Position numbers and translations under genes: made by a program
Assembly: GCA_033060915.1 (NCBI GenBank)
Contig: CM065377.1
Location: forward strand, 53,281,183 to 53,345,182
Direction: 5' to 3'
DNA: 64,000 nucleotides
From: Euryodendron excelsum
Taxonomy: Eukaryota > Streptophyta > Magnoliopsida > Ericales > Pentaphylacaceae
Shown here: piece by piece, positions 34,838 to 47,960 of the stretch
How the letters are laid out: each line of letters begins with the position of its first letter
Numbering within the stretch: the first letter of the stretch is position 1
Notes under the pieces: generated by a model
What the model was told of the DNA's origin: nothing
What the model saw: only the letters and a program-made list of their open reading frames with translations
The model's database searches: none

Positions 34838-36710
34838 GGTGGCTTTGGCTGCAGAAGCCTTCAGAGCCGTGTGGCTTTGGCGAGGGCTTTGTTGGGGTTT
34901 TGGGGTCTGGGAAGAGTTGGGCTTGGGGACGAAGGAGTCATGCTGTATATGTACTCACGCAGAAAACTTGTATCTATGATCGCAGGATCGTTTACACGTG
35001 GCCCCTTGCTATACAGCCTGTTTGGAAGGCCGTTAGGTATATTTCTTTTCTTTTTTGTTTTAAAAAAAATAAAAACTTCCCATTATTTCGTTTTTTTGGG
35101 AAAATAAGAAAGGGAACCATTAAAAGCACCATTATTTTCAAATTGAATGAAAAAGTTTTAGAATCTCATAAAATAGTTGATTTTTTTTGGTTTCTAAAAT
35201 AGAGGTATTATTTGAAATTTTCTTAAAAACAAATTTCGAAACATGGTGAAGCCAATTTACCTCTCAAGAGAATTCTAAAAATCAAAAATGAAAAATTGAA
35301 AATGAGATCGTAACCAAATGGCTAAGTTATTCCTTTTTATGTTTGGTTTCTAGTTTGGAGAGAAAGGAGAAAATTCAAAAACAAAGAAGAAAAAGTTATT
35401 TTCCTTGTCATTTTATATTCATTTTTTTCCTTATTTCCTTTTCAACAGTCACACTATTATTTTCTTTGCTCTTTTTCTTTTTCTTTTTTTTTTTTAATTT
35501 TAAACAAGAAAATTTTATTTTCCTTCAAATAGCCTAACAAAGAAAAATAGTAACTTTTCCTACAATTTCTCTCTCTTGCTTTTCTTTCTTCTTTTTTTTT
35601 TTTTCTCTTTTCCTTTCACGAGTTCCAAACAGGCTCTTTAGTAATTGGGGTTATTTCTCTCCCGATCGCCAATGTGACTTCTTAAGCTTTTTCATTGGAT
35701 ATCCTCTAGATCAGGGCAAAATCACTCCGCTATCTGTGTACAAATCATACATTTTTTCATGTATATTATAGTTTTTAGATGGTGTAGATTTCCTTAAGCA
35801 CCACTATTACAAATGTAAAATTGTCCAGTGGCAGATGTAACACGACGAATATCCAGATAATGAGAGGTTTCTGCTACCTGATCTGCAAAAAATCTCAAAC
35901 CTTTTGCTCCTGATAAATAACCTTCTAATCCTGTATTAATAACTCCTTAATATTTAACCTTCTGCACTATATCCTTGAAATCTTCACGGTACATCCAGCA
36001 GTTGATAATTATGTTGGTAAATGTCCTCAAAAGTGCCGAAGCACCTCAAATTTTCATAAATTGCATTTTCATATTTGGTTAAAATATTGTTCAATTTTGT
36101 CTCTTGGAAATTTACAAATGCACCCCTTCATATTTCTAAAGCTCTATTTTTACCTATAATTTTAGTCCAGGTTAGCCAGGTTCCTCTTTTCACTTTTATC
36201 ATCAAGCTTCAAGATTTGAATACAAGAACTGAAAAGTGAGTATTTATATCACAGTTAGGCAACATGTGAAATTTAGTTGCAGCCTATCAAAATCTTTATT
36301 AGATAAGCTGCCCCTCTAGTTCAGTTGGCTTCCATTCAGTTCATTCCTCATGAAAAACATATGAAATTCTTTGAGCAGATTCAAAACAAAATATTATTGA
36401 TTAAAAATTATTTACTGTAATAAGAAATACCAGCAATTCAAACAAAGTAACAATCAGTGATCAAGCAATCCAAGGTTGATCCTGTAAATCATCTCAATAT
36501 CAAGGTATATGAAAACCAATTCAAATTCAAGAACCAGCAGCTCGGACTGACTTGTCAATTTGGAAAAATTTCTTTATTTAGAAAGCCAACCAAACAAACA
36601 ACAATTGAATCATTCATTCTAGAATACAAGTGGCAACATGAATGATACCATGATATAACAGTTTATTCCTCTGGTATGCCTTGAAAACACATGTAATCTA
36701 GTTGTCAAGC
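34838..36710. other. Intergenic stretch between NFD6-like and At3g17950-like genes
   Basis: The first few hundred bases should hold the NFD6-like promoter. T-rich and A-rich tracts dominate 35040-35620. CCCTCTAGTTCAGTTGGCTT at about 36312 looks like a tRNA-type A box fragment. No gene seen. Confidence 0.45.
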
Positions 36711-39100
36711 TCACCACCTTGAGTTGCTTTTACTTCGGCTCAACTTCACTAGGATGCTAACTAATCGAGGAACACAAATTCCCCGAGAAACTTCTTCTCC
36801 GTGTCCCCGGGGGACATCTGGGCATGATATTCTCTCTGATCGACTCTCACGTTGTTCAAAATGGTTTGAGTTTGGGCAGTGCAAGGCTCCTCCTTCCCTT
36901 GTTTTAATTCCCATTAGCCGGCCCAGTGGCACGCTATGGTCTTGGAAGAAAGATGCCGTGGACTGGTTTGATCTCACATAGAAGAAACATATGACTAGTG
37001 AGTGGGAGAGGGGATCAAGCCTGCAGCCAGGGGTGTACATTTCAAGCAACTTCAAGAATGAATGACTTTTAAATGTTAATGCCCACTGAAATTCTCTGTA
37101 AATTGAATACAATTCTACCCCTTCGCTCAGTGTATCTCAACTCTGCAGCATCTCTCTAACATTGAATCTTGATTCGAGAATAGTCGTTTAAGGCTCGTTT
37201 GGTACAGTTTTTTAGCCAAGGTTTTTTTAAGCTTACAATTAAAAAAGTCAAATTTTTCTAGCTTTTTTTATGTTTCTTGCTTTATTTTAGCTAAGGATAA
37301 GCAAAAAAGTAAAACAAAAAAACCAAAAAAAAAAATTGACTTTTTTGCTTAAAAAAAACTATGCAAAAAGCCAGTACTAAACAAGCCCTTAAGCACAAAA
37401 CTTTAGTCCCAAGCAGGGGCAGACTTAGGATTTTGTTTTGGGAAAATGCAAAATCTTGAAATATAAGTTTTACCTATTGATTTAATTATTTTGTTTTAAG
37501 TTTTATTTGCAAATTAGAATCCCACTGAATGTGATTTTATTTACGTTAAGAGTACAGGAAAAAAATGAATAGGACCCACATTCTATATCACAAATTTTTT
37601 TATATTTGCAAGGACATTATGTATACATATATACCCACTATATATGGAAAGGTTCCATGAAGCTGAGGATTGCTATGGCAGCCTCCCCCCATTGCCTAGT
37701 TCTGCCACGGGTCTGATGCATATGATCTAAGAAGGTTTACGGAACATGACAGAGAGTACAAGTAAAGGTCATTCTTTCTTGAAGTTGCTATAGACATATA
37801 TGTATATGAAGGAGAAAATGAAAGAGACGCAAATAAGTGGGTAAACAAAGAAACGGAAGGGGTGAGGAAGAAGTATACCTCGGTGTCAAGGTTGGAGGAT
37901 GAACATGAGGAGAAGCTGGATGAAGGTGCGTGTAAAGAATGCGGTTCTGCTGCTGCTGCTGCTGCAGCAGCAGCAGCAGGCTGTAAGGTCTCTGTCACTC
38001 TAAGTCTCATGTTCAAGTTTCCCAGGCCGAGTGGCCAGCCGTTAGGCATCTCATGGTCCTGCAGAAAAGTCATCAACACATAGCAGCATGGCATTCATCA
38101 AGGTCGGATTGAGCCTCAAAATTAAACAAATCAAACATTACAACTCTTTCTGGCAACGATTTTCTTTCGTTCTCTCTCTTTCTTTTCTAAGGTATGATCT
38201 TTTGACAATGAATAATTGAGCATTAGTTTTGTTTTCATCAAGGCATTTCATCAAACACATGTAATTCTAGCACCCATTGATGTACAGCTGCTAAGAGCAG
38301 CAGCAAAGGTCATGCATATAATTGATTTCCTTGGTTTGATTCTCATCTAATGGTGATTTGTCCTGGCTTTTCTATTTTTATCCTCTGCATTAGTTGATTG
38401 ATAATAGCACACGGCAAATGAATATATTGATAATTGATTCATACAACAGCATACACATATCAGGAACTCTCAATCACCATGTAATCTGAAATTTGAGCAT
38501 TATTATGATGGGTTACCCCAAAATTCTATCCAAAAACTACCCATGAGGATTCAGAGACTTAGCTTTGAATTTTGTCAAATTCTCTCTCTCTCTCTCTCTC
38601 TCTCTCTAAAGCACTTAGCAGACTGAAGCTATGATATCACCACAAAAAAAAAATCTCAAATTAAGACATCTTCTCTCAATGAGTCTCCATTTCTAATGAA
38701 TCCGAATGAAAAACCACGAACCATCAAAAAACAAAATTTTTTGAAACTTGTCAAAATTGAAAGTTCTCTGACTCTCCCTCTAAGTATGAGATTTCCTCAA
38801 CAAAGTTCCCCTAAAAAACGAACTCCAGGGAATACCCGCAAACCATCAAACAACAAGTTTTTAGAACCAACTCAAAAAGAACAATCAAATAGTCATAATA
38901 CATTTGATAGCAATCAAAACTCTCTTCTCACAAAGTAGTAATGGTAGTGAACCAGAGATATAGCTTCAGATTCTAAACCCAATAATCAAACAAGAGTTGG
39001 AGAAGCAGAGTTATAGTAAATCAACACTATAAATCATCATAGTTCATTCAATAGAGAAAAACCCATGAACAAAGATGAGAGCTATTACCTCCACAACCAT
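36711..39100 (-). CDS. Plant-specific protein similar to At3g17950, three exons
   Basis: Exons: 39100-39089 (only ATG GTT GTG GAG), 38058-37879 and 36962-36711, giving 148 codons (147 residues). The protein starts MVVEDHEMPNGWPLGLGNLN; the GWPLGL motif, a Ser-rich stretch ending SSNLDTE, and STASFFQDHSVPLGRLMGI are the conserved landmarks of the At3g17950 family, whose function is unknown. The SNLDTE|STASFF join falls exactly on a GAG|GTATAC donor and an AACCAG acceptor. A run of 10 Ala lies at about residues 31-40. The C-terminal third is basic and Arg/Ser-rich. The 12-base first exon is the least certain part; a start at MPNGW in exon 2 (residue 8) is the alternative. Intron 2 carries a MITE. 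Confidence 0.84.
37192..37388. mobile_element. Tourist-like MITE in an intron
   Basis: A 197-bp element starting GGCTCGTTTGGTAC and ending GTACTAAACAAGCCC, inverted repeats of the GGGCYTGTTTGG type, flanked by TTAA on both sides (37188-37191, 37389-37392). The interior is an A/T-rich near palindrome. PIF/Harbinger-derived Tourist MITEs have these features. Confidence 0.75.
37947..37979. repeat. Palindromic (CTG)6(CAG)5 trinucleotide tract
   Basis: Encodes the poly-alanine run on the minus strand as five GCT followed by five GCA codons. The switch of codon at the centre makes the DNA a near-perfect inverted repeat. Confidence 0.95.
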
Positions 39101-39373
39101 GGAGTGAGGTGGGACTCCTCAAGAGAAAGAAATGGATGATGATGATCACAGAATGATTTCCAAGAGAGTATGATCAATTGGTTATGGAAAGATCAATGAA
39201 GAATGGGAAGAGTCCAAATTCTCAAAACGATGAATCAAACCTCTATTGCCTCTGGGTCCCACCTAAGAGTTCAGCCTTTAAGTCACCATGTCCGTCCTTG
39301 TATTTTTTCGCTTCTCTAAACAACTGATGATTACAATATTGAAGAAAGTTTAGCCGTTAACTCGACCGCCAAA

Positions 39374-39407
<34 letters not shown>

Positions 39408-40702
39408 ATTTTTTTTTCAAAATATGCCCATAAAGGAGCTACTGCATGATCTGATGGATATAAAACGGGAGGAAAAAAATTATTCAGTTTTAAAATGTAT
39501 TTAAATTTAATTTGTTTATCTTTTTAACCGATTTCAAGTGAATTTAATCGAGTCGATGATAAGTCAAACTTAAATAATTTATTTATTTATTTTTATCTTT
39601 ACATATATGTCTATCAAGTCGAGTTTTAAATATATATTAAAATTTAACTTGTTTACGTAACCAGCCGATCTAAAAAAAACTGACATAGTTCAATATTACG
39701 TTGCTTGGTATGTTTTACAGCTTTACAAACATTTGGCTCTACAGTTCCAAACATCCAATCTAATAACTTTTTGTTCGGTACAACATTGGTGAAATAGGGT
39801 ATAACTAGCCATGACACGTCCCACCCGAGAAAAAAACTCGAACACATCACCTCAACAGGACATAAAATAAGGATTGAATTGGTTTAGATGTTGATGTTGG
39901 GTGAGTAAATTGAGGGAATTATTTGAGATTAAGTCATAATTAAGGAATGGTCCCTAAGGCGTCAACAAAACTGTAGATAATTTGATTGGTGAACAATTTA
40001 TGAACTTTATGGTCATGTGATGTGCCCTAAATTTGGTTGAATTGTAACACCTAATGCTAGCTAAGGTTGCTGGTTCATTGTCACCGTGCATTCAACGTAA
40101 CTACATATCTTTTAATTATACAACAACTCATATCACTTTATTCAGTGTTCTTAGAGCAAGGTCAGGTGTAGATAAGGATGAATTGTAAACTCAAATATTA
40201 TGAGTTCAAGACTTGGCAATCTTTGTCAGAAAGGTTTTTGAGCCATGTTTATTTTAGTTTCATTTTCTTTTTTTTGTGTTCTCAAAAAAAAAATTTTGTT
40301 TGATGATATTTTATTTTTCTTGTTTTCGAAAATAAAAAAAATGAGACTTTCAAAAATAATAATATTTTTACATCGTTTTCATTTTTAATGAAAATATTTC
40401 ATGAAACTGATAAAACACCTTTTTATTGCTTCCTAAAATTAGGGATGTTTATGAAATTTTTTTCTGAAAACAAGTTTCGAGACAAATTTACAAAACACAA
40501 TTTTGATGAATTCGAAACCAGTGTGCCATACTCAGTTTCTTTGAATTTCAAGAAATCAAAATAAAAAATAAAAACTGTAATCAAACAGGGAGAACCTACA
40601 TTTGATTGTATTTAATTAGATTGAGAAAGAAATTAGTCAAGTTGTAAGTAAGCTAATCCCAACACTCTTAACACAATGTCTATGTTAATGACAGAATAAC
40701 AT
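39101..40702. other. Intergenic stretch before the 9-kb duplication
   Basis: Includes the likely promoter of the At3g17950-like gene, a 29-base A-run (39377-39405), and AT-rich sequence. No gene found. Confidence 0.5.
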
Positions 40703-42070
40703 AGAACATTATGCCTAATGGAGTACCATTTATCCTTGTTCTACAAGCACGATCAACGCGGGATATTGTGTCTGATGGAGCACCACAGACCCTTCTTCCA
40801 TAAACAATGAATAATTTTTTCGTACAAAACACATTTTAGAGGTTAGCTGACCAGTCCTACGAAACTTTCAAGTTTAACGTCTCCAATTCACACTTAAGAG
40901 TTAAGACTGCTAGGTTAGCCTAGATGTGAGGGTGGGGTATGTACTAATTTAACGTTTGGTAGAAAAGAAAGTGCAGAGAAAGAGACATAAAAGAGAGAGA
41001 GCAATAGATTAGGAGAGAGAAGAATTCAAATTATCCTCCATTGATAAAAGAATATTTAAGTCATTTTCAATGCTGGTATCTTATGTTTTATTATTAATTT
41101 TTGTACCTTTTCCCACCTAAATTTTCTTCTAAATCTCTTCTCATCTATCTAACAGTATACAAGTTCTTGAAAGATTTTTCAAATTTTCTCCTTGTTTTCT
41201 AACCTTTTTCTTCTCACCAACCAACCAAGCCGCCAAAAAGAAGATGCTATTAAAAAATTTCTTCCTCTCCTACCAAACAACTGATTCAAGAATAAAGGTC
41301 ATCTAACTCATCACTTAACATCTCAGTTTTTATATAATGTTATAGAAACAGATTTTTTTTTTTTCATAATTATTGTATAAAATGATATGTTGATTTGTGG
41401 TTCTTTCGTTTCACACAAAATACCCACTATTTTTTTTAACATTTTTATAGCTGATAAGATTTAAGCTTTGTCATCTCCTCTATTATTTAAGTTCTATTCC
41501 TTTTTTCTTTGTTACAGTCAAATTATTTTGAGATAATCAAATTAATAACTTCAAAATCGAAATGCCAAATCCGGTTAATTAAATGACATTAAACTACATA
41601 AGTATTAAATTTATTAATTTAATTTTCGCAATATCAACAAACTATTTTGAAGCAATCCGCTCATCAAGTCGGGTTTACAAATGCCCTCTAACCTCTCCTA
41701 TATTAACATAATATTATATGTGTTTCTTTTAATACTCTTAAAAACTTTCAATTTTTGAGGACACAATTTTCCTTCTCACGTAGGACAATGGAAAGTGTCG
41801 ATGTGGCAACATGTGTGGCAACGGATCGAACACGGACAAAAGTATTTGTTCTGGCCGCGAGCGGACCGCCCACCGACACTATCATTCCTAGTTCCAAACC
41901 CCCAATCCCAACTGACACGGCACTTCTCCATTAAATTTAGTGTAATTATATTACATACATAAAATATATATGTCTATATAAATAATGTGATCAAATTGTG
42001 TTTGTTATTTTAAGATTAAGCATGTATTCTTTAATTGTATAAAGTGTAAACTTATACTTTCTTTACAATT

Positions 42071-42216
42071 ATGAGCAAGAGAAATGGCCCAGTGGTCAGA
42101 CACTTACCCCTTCCCTTACCAATCGAGATTCAAACTCCGGTCTCACTCTCTCTTTTCTTTTTTGACTTGAGTCCTCCTTGTATTCTATTCTAATGAACCT
42201 TAAAAATAAAAAAATT
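42071..42216 (+). repeat. tRNA-derived SINE-like element (copy 1)
   Basis: A box TGGCCCAGTGG (42085-42095) and B box GATTCAAACTCC (42127-42138) are spaced as in a tRNA promoter. A pyrimidine-rich body and an A-rich tail (about 42199-42214) follow. The flanks ACAATT and ACAATT (about 42065 and 42225) may be the target duplication. Confidence 0.45.
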
Positions 42217-44226
42217 GTCTTCACAATTTTCAGTAGTGTTTAATTCTATTCATGCATGCTTAACTTATTTCTTAAGGGCACAACCACACAAATTAATAAC
42301 TGTCATTACTTTAAAAAAAAAGATCCATCAAAATGATAGTTAATTATCAAATTACCGTCGTTATATTATTTTATTACAATATTTTATAAAAAATAATTTT
42401 TTTACTTTACTACAAGATGTCTAGACATTCAACTAACTATTCTCTTGAATTCATATAAGACTAATGTCAACATGAACCATATAAATTATATGTATTACAT
42501 AAATTCTACTAGTCACAAAGAAAAATAAGGAGGAATCAAACTTAAGACCTTAGCATGAAAATCAACTGATCAATGAGTCACCATTTGTGAGTGATTGTGA
42601 ACCAAAACGTAAAAAAAGAAACTTCGAGAATAGCTTTTTTCTCACATTTATGATTCAACCAGAGCATCAATTTCCATCCTAACTTTGTACTATGGTCTTT
42701 CCTACTTTAATTAATGGATGGATGCATTCACCTGCGAATTAGGTACGATTTGAAGGAGTCAAACATGAATTTCGACACTAATTCCATGAAGTCAAGTGAT
42801 TCCATGTCAATGTCGTTGAGAGCTCAATTTTTTTAAAATTTCTAGATACAAAATTTTCCCCTTCCTTCTCTCTCTCTCTCTCTTCTTTTGGGTGTTGGGG
42901 GTTTCGGCCCATGTGGAGAATTGTTTTGTTTCCTAAGGGCCATGCAGCTCGGGCCAAACTTGCTACTTGTTCATGGCCACCTTGGGCTGTCTAAAGTTAC
43001 AATAGACCCAAAAAAATGAAGTCCACTAGGCTGCAATGCTATGGTTCATTTTTGGCCCAGAACTTTTAGCGTTTGAAGGGCTGAGTCATAGAAGAGAATG
43101 CATAAATAGCCCCTCCGCACACAATGGTAAGGTTGCATGCACATGAGCCTTCCCAAACCCTGCAGTGGATGAAGTTTTGTGCAATGGATTCCCCTTTAAA
43201 ACATCGACATTGTATCTGGTGCTCGATTTATATTTCATATGCTGCAAAAATAGTCATCATAAATTGATAATCATCACTATGTTTACATGTTGTTTGTGTT
43301 AAATTGAGGTTTCTTATCATTATAAAAGTCTATAACATGTCTAACAACTCAGTGCTTTTTTAGGAATTGCGGTTAGAGGTATCTGGCCGTTTATGTGAAC
43401 TTTGACTAATTCACTCCTCGGTCCGATCAAAGGTAAGTCATCCACTCCAAGACTAGAGTATTCACAAATGATAAATTCTTTGCGACTTGACCCCAAGAGT
43501 TGAACCTGAGTTGTTACGTGCATGTAATTCCATTCACTGCTTCGTTGTACCTCTTCTCGTATATGATTATGCTTAGCTCTGGTTGATTCTTTAATAGTTC
43601 CTCAAATTGATCTAGGTAGCTGTTTTTGGAGTGAATACTTCCAATGGCTTCCCTAGAAATTGTTAAACAACTTTTTTTTTTTTTTAATATCTAGAATTAC
43701 ATTATAGTGACAATTCTTTTAATTTGAAGTGACAAATATTAAGTGAGCCACATTATTTAAAAAAAACAGAAAGAAAAATTACCTACTTGGTTGGGTTAGT
43801 TTACGCAGAAGTGAAAATTATTTTCAAGTAAAACTATTGGAAACCAAGTTAAACCATTAAAATGAAAGGAAAAGATCAAATAAATCAAAACGTCTAAGTG
43901 CATAAATATTATTTTGGCTTTTTAATTTTGGCAGGGAATTAATTTTATTTATGCTAAAGTTGATATTTTCATATAAATTATTTTCTCTGCAAAATAAACA
44001 TCTAATATAAAAGAAAAATAAAAAAAATAAACCAACAAAATCTAGAAGGTTACATTAGTTTGGTTAGAAAATAATTTTAGTTGAAGAAAATTAAAATTTC
44101 AAGGGTCACATTTCAAACACAAATAACTGGGCGTAAGTATAAGGGGGCAAAAGATTATTATCCAAATCAAAGCGTGTGACCCTATTACTCAACTCAATTT
44201 AACTGGTTTTTTTTGTTTGTCATTGC

Positions 44227-44366
44227 ACCAAAGCTTTCAGTTGCTCAGTGGCCACTGGCCGCACCGTCGTGGTGTTACTCCCCACTTCCAACGGTTCAAG
44301 CAATGGTATCGCCTGGCTCTTCTCAAATCTCTCTAATGAGGTATTCTAAAATACCTCTTAGTTTTA
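44227..44366 (+). repeat. Repeated motif, unit 1 of copy 1
   Basis: Contains GGTTCAAGCAATGGTA, then a segment ending in the near palindrome GAGGTATTCTAAAATACCTC (44338-44357). Related unit at 46061-46137 in the same copy and two more in copy 2. Confidence 0.7.
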
Positions 44367-46036
44367 TGCAACTCATTTTCTTTTCTTTTCTTTTCTTTTC
44401 CATCTGCCTACTATGCAATTTAAGTTCACAACCACTATACAGAAATAGCCTCTTCGCAGCAAGAGTAAGATCACTGCAAAAATATTCATCATAAATTCCT
44501 AGTCATCACTAGGTTTGTCATATGTTTGTGTTAAGTGTGATTCATTATCATTATAAAAAAGGCTACTATGTCTGGCTCCACTAGAAATTGTTATGTACAC
44601 AAACAAAATTCTTATATGGAACTATATCACCGTAGCAACTCTTTCAATTTCAAGTGATAAAAATTAAGTTAGTCAATTATATTTTTTAAACAGAAAAAAA
44701 GCAAAGGAAAATTATATTTCGGCCCCTCTAGTTGGATCAGTTTTTATTTTAACCTCCTGTATTTCAATAATAAACTAAATCAGAAAAGTCTACAAGTGCA
44801 TAAATACCATTTAGATGTTTTTACTAGGAGGGAAATTAACTTTATTTAGGCTGAAGTTGATTTTTTCAAATAATTCATTTTCTCACCAAATTTAAACATC
44901 TAATATGGAATAACCACAAAAATGAACTTAAAAAAAAGTCTAAAAGGGCTTAAAACATCATTTGGCATTTTATTCTAATTAGAAAGTGATTTTAGCTATT
45001 AAAAAAATAAATTTCTATGTGTAGCTATCATATTTAACTGTGAAAAACTAGCAACCCGTTTAGAACTTGGGGGACGGGAGGGAAGAGAAGGTTAAATTTT
45101 CTCTCCTCTTTCCCTTCTCTTGTTTGATTCTGCTTAAGAGAGAAAGAGAAGGGAAATGAGAGACAAAATTTTAAATTACTCTCATTTTCTTCTTTTCAGT
45201 TTCCTTCTCTTTCTAATTTTTGAATTTTGTTTACGGCAATAACATGGCGATTGTGAACACCTGAAAAAAAAAATAGAGTTTTCCTTCCTTTCTGACATTT
45301 TAACTTAAATATTACCAAGTCCATTGGATGTGACACTAGATTGGGTTGTCCAAGCCCAAAAGCTTGCTGGACTCACCTCAGGGCCAGCCCTAATTGCAAT
45401 GGTTCAAAAGAATCACGAATTGGAGTTTGGGTATCATTTGCCTTTGCCAAAATAAAATCGTGAAGCTTTCAGGACTTGACAGGTGAATTTAAGTTTGTCA
45501 TTTTTGTGACAAAACATTCCTTATCCCCTTTTTATTTTTAAATTGAATCCTTGTCCCTTAAATTGGATGATTCCAAAGTGCAATATTGATTGGGCTGTAA
45601 CTGACTGAGTGGGAAGATAAAAAAGTCATAACAGCTTCAAATTTCTCCGTTTTTTTTTTTTTTCAAAATTTTTTTTAATTATTTTATTTTTGTCTCTTTT
45701 CTTGGGTAGTAAACATTCTATGAAACTTTACTCAACTCATAACACATTTAGGAACTTCTTTGACAAAATAAATTTATATTGAGAAAGGTAAAAAAAGTAT
45801 GAGTCATAATAAATAATTAATTGTCTTGAATAATTTGGGAAATTCAAAAAATACCCGAGAAACATGTAATATTCGGATATTAGAAAAAAATTGAGAATCA
45901 TTATCCATTTGAGGAAAAGGGGAGGGAGTTAAATTTTCCCTCCCCTTTTCCTTCATTTATTTGATTAAATTGGGTGTAACCAAGGGCAAAAAGGTTATTT
46001 ATCCCACCACTAACTCAACTTAAAATTTAGGCTTGA

Positions 46037-46060
46037 CCCCCCCCCCCCCCCCCCCCCCCC
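46037..46060. repeat. 24-base C homopolymer
   Basis: A pure C run. The matching place in copy 2 (about 55010-55030) reads CTATGACACCCCCCACTT, with only six C in a row. Confidence 0.95.
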
Positions 46061-46137
46061 TTTGAGGGTTCAAACAATGGTACCACTTCTTTGTCAAATT
46101 TTTGTAATGAGGTTTTCTAGAATACCTTACACCAAGT
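46061..46137 (+). repeat. Repeated motif, unit 2 of copy 1 (degraded)
   Basis: GGTTCAAACAATGGTACCAC, then GAGGTTTTCTAGAATACCTT (46109-46128), a damaged form of the palindrome kept in copy 2. Confidence 0.7.
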
Positions 46138-47838
46138 AATTTTTCTTCTTTCTTTCTTTTTTTCTTTTTTGTTTTCCTTTTCAGCTGCTTATCCCTGCCT
46201 ATTATGACATATTTAAGTTCTCAACCACTACATACATAGAGGAATTGCAAGTAATTATCAGGGTTTGTTGCAAGCAATCATACTCTTGTCCTTTCTGTTA
46301 TTATATTCAACAACTACTGAAAACAAGAGAGAGAAACAACAGTTCTGAAATTATTGAAAGATGTATATTTCATAGGCTGGTTGGCTTGGGGTTTTCTGAT
46401 GAATAACTGGAGAACCCATAAACTGAAAATCCTTTTAAAACACAGGTTGGACCACTTTCAACATTGCACTGATTCACTAATCATCTAACTAACGGATCAA
46501 GGACTTTTATTCAGGTTTGCCAAACACCATATCACATAACAGAGTTCAATTTTTTCTCCCCCGTTTTCTTCAAGAATCCAACCGAGTAATGATAAATAAT
46601 TGATCTATGGTTACTTCATTGCGATCTGATCGTCACGATTCAAAACCCGAAAAAAATAACCCCTTTGATACAAGCAATTGTAGCACATTTATGCTATATT
46701 AGATCCTGAATTTGTAGAGGGAAAAAAAATAAAAAGAAATAAGAAAAACAAAAAAGAGAGAAAAGAGAAGAAAATGAGTAATTTTAAATTCTTACTTATT
46801 TGTTTTTATGTTCTTTTATCATATACTTTCTCTCACAACCAAACATAAGATTATTTTCATATCTCTTTCATTTTTCTTTTTTCTCAACAAATTAGGGATT
46901 TAAACACAGCCTTAAAGAAATTGCATAAGAGGGAGGGATAGAAAGAATAGTTGGTTTTTCCATTGTGTGTTAAGGATCAAGAAAAAGAAATAAAACCATG
47001 AGCAAGTATCTAAGACCATTTTGTTCTTGAAACAATCATGTAAACATTGGTCTTTTGCATGGATTTGCTGCATTGAAGTTCATATAGCAAATTCTTTGGT
47101 GAATAAACTTTGGAAATGAAAGGGAAACAAAAAATTGCAAATTCAACCTAGTGGAAGTCCTAGACAACCCCCCAGAAGCTAAAATCAAAAGCTCCTAAAA
47201 AGTTACATCCAAACACAAACCATCTACCATTCAAATTGAAGCCCTTGAACATTGTAGGAGGAGCGGACCGAGGAGTGTGAGGTTGCCTGACATGGGGCCC
47301 GTCTGGAAATTTCAACAGTCGCTAACGTGGCTCGAGCCTCTCGAAGGTGGTAAGAAAAGAACCAAAGATAGGCAAGAGAGAGAGAGAGAATCACTAGTGT
47401 GAGTGAGAGAGAGGTCGGAAGGCATTCAATTCTTTTCTTTGGGCCATAAATGAGCTAGCTATTTATAGTAGGGGTGGTGACTGATGTGGCGGGCACGTGG
47501 CACATCATGATAATCATCAGGCTCTTGCCCAATCAGGGTGTGCCCCGTGTCCATCTCATTAAATGTGGATTAGGCCTGCATTTAATGCTTGTGATACATT
47601 CATTTAATGCCCAGATCTTGCAATCTAGCGCAACTGGAGGGCAAGTCTCTTTCTCTTTTAGTTGGTTGATAGGACAAGTCCACGTGCGCTTCAGGGGGCG
47701 AGTGGTTCAACCGTTCCCTTTGATTCTAGCTTCCAGTCCACAATCCGTTGACGTCTAGAGCAAGGGTGAGAAAGAGAATGTTGAGGCGCATAGCCTGTAT
47801 CTGGCGAGCCTTGGAGGCTGCTGATGTGAAGGGTGGTT

Positions 47839-47949
47839 GGAGCTGTGCAGGCGCGGGGCTTGGCTTAGGATGGTCAAAGCCGTGAGGCGTGGAGCCTGGC
47901 TTAGGATGGCCGGAGCTGTGTAGGTGTAGAGCCTGGCTTGGGGGAGCCC
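47839..47949 (+). repeat. 36-37 base minisatellite, three units (copy 1)
   Basis: Units share GCCTGGCTTAGGATGG and an AGCTGTG or AGCCGTG start. Lies just before the LTR-like block. Confidence 0.8.
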
Positions 47950-47960
47950 TCGAGACCATT

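Noticed and set aside
34712..35107. Plus-strand frames opposite NFD6-like exon 1
   Set aside because: Antisense shadows caused by the GC-rich exon.
47474..47758. 94-codon frame near the minisatellite in copy 1
   Set aside because: Not kept in the matching place of copy 2, and the sequence looks like LTR or repeat DNA.
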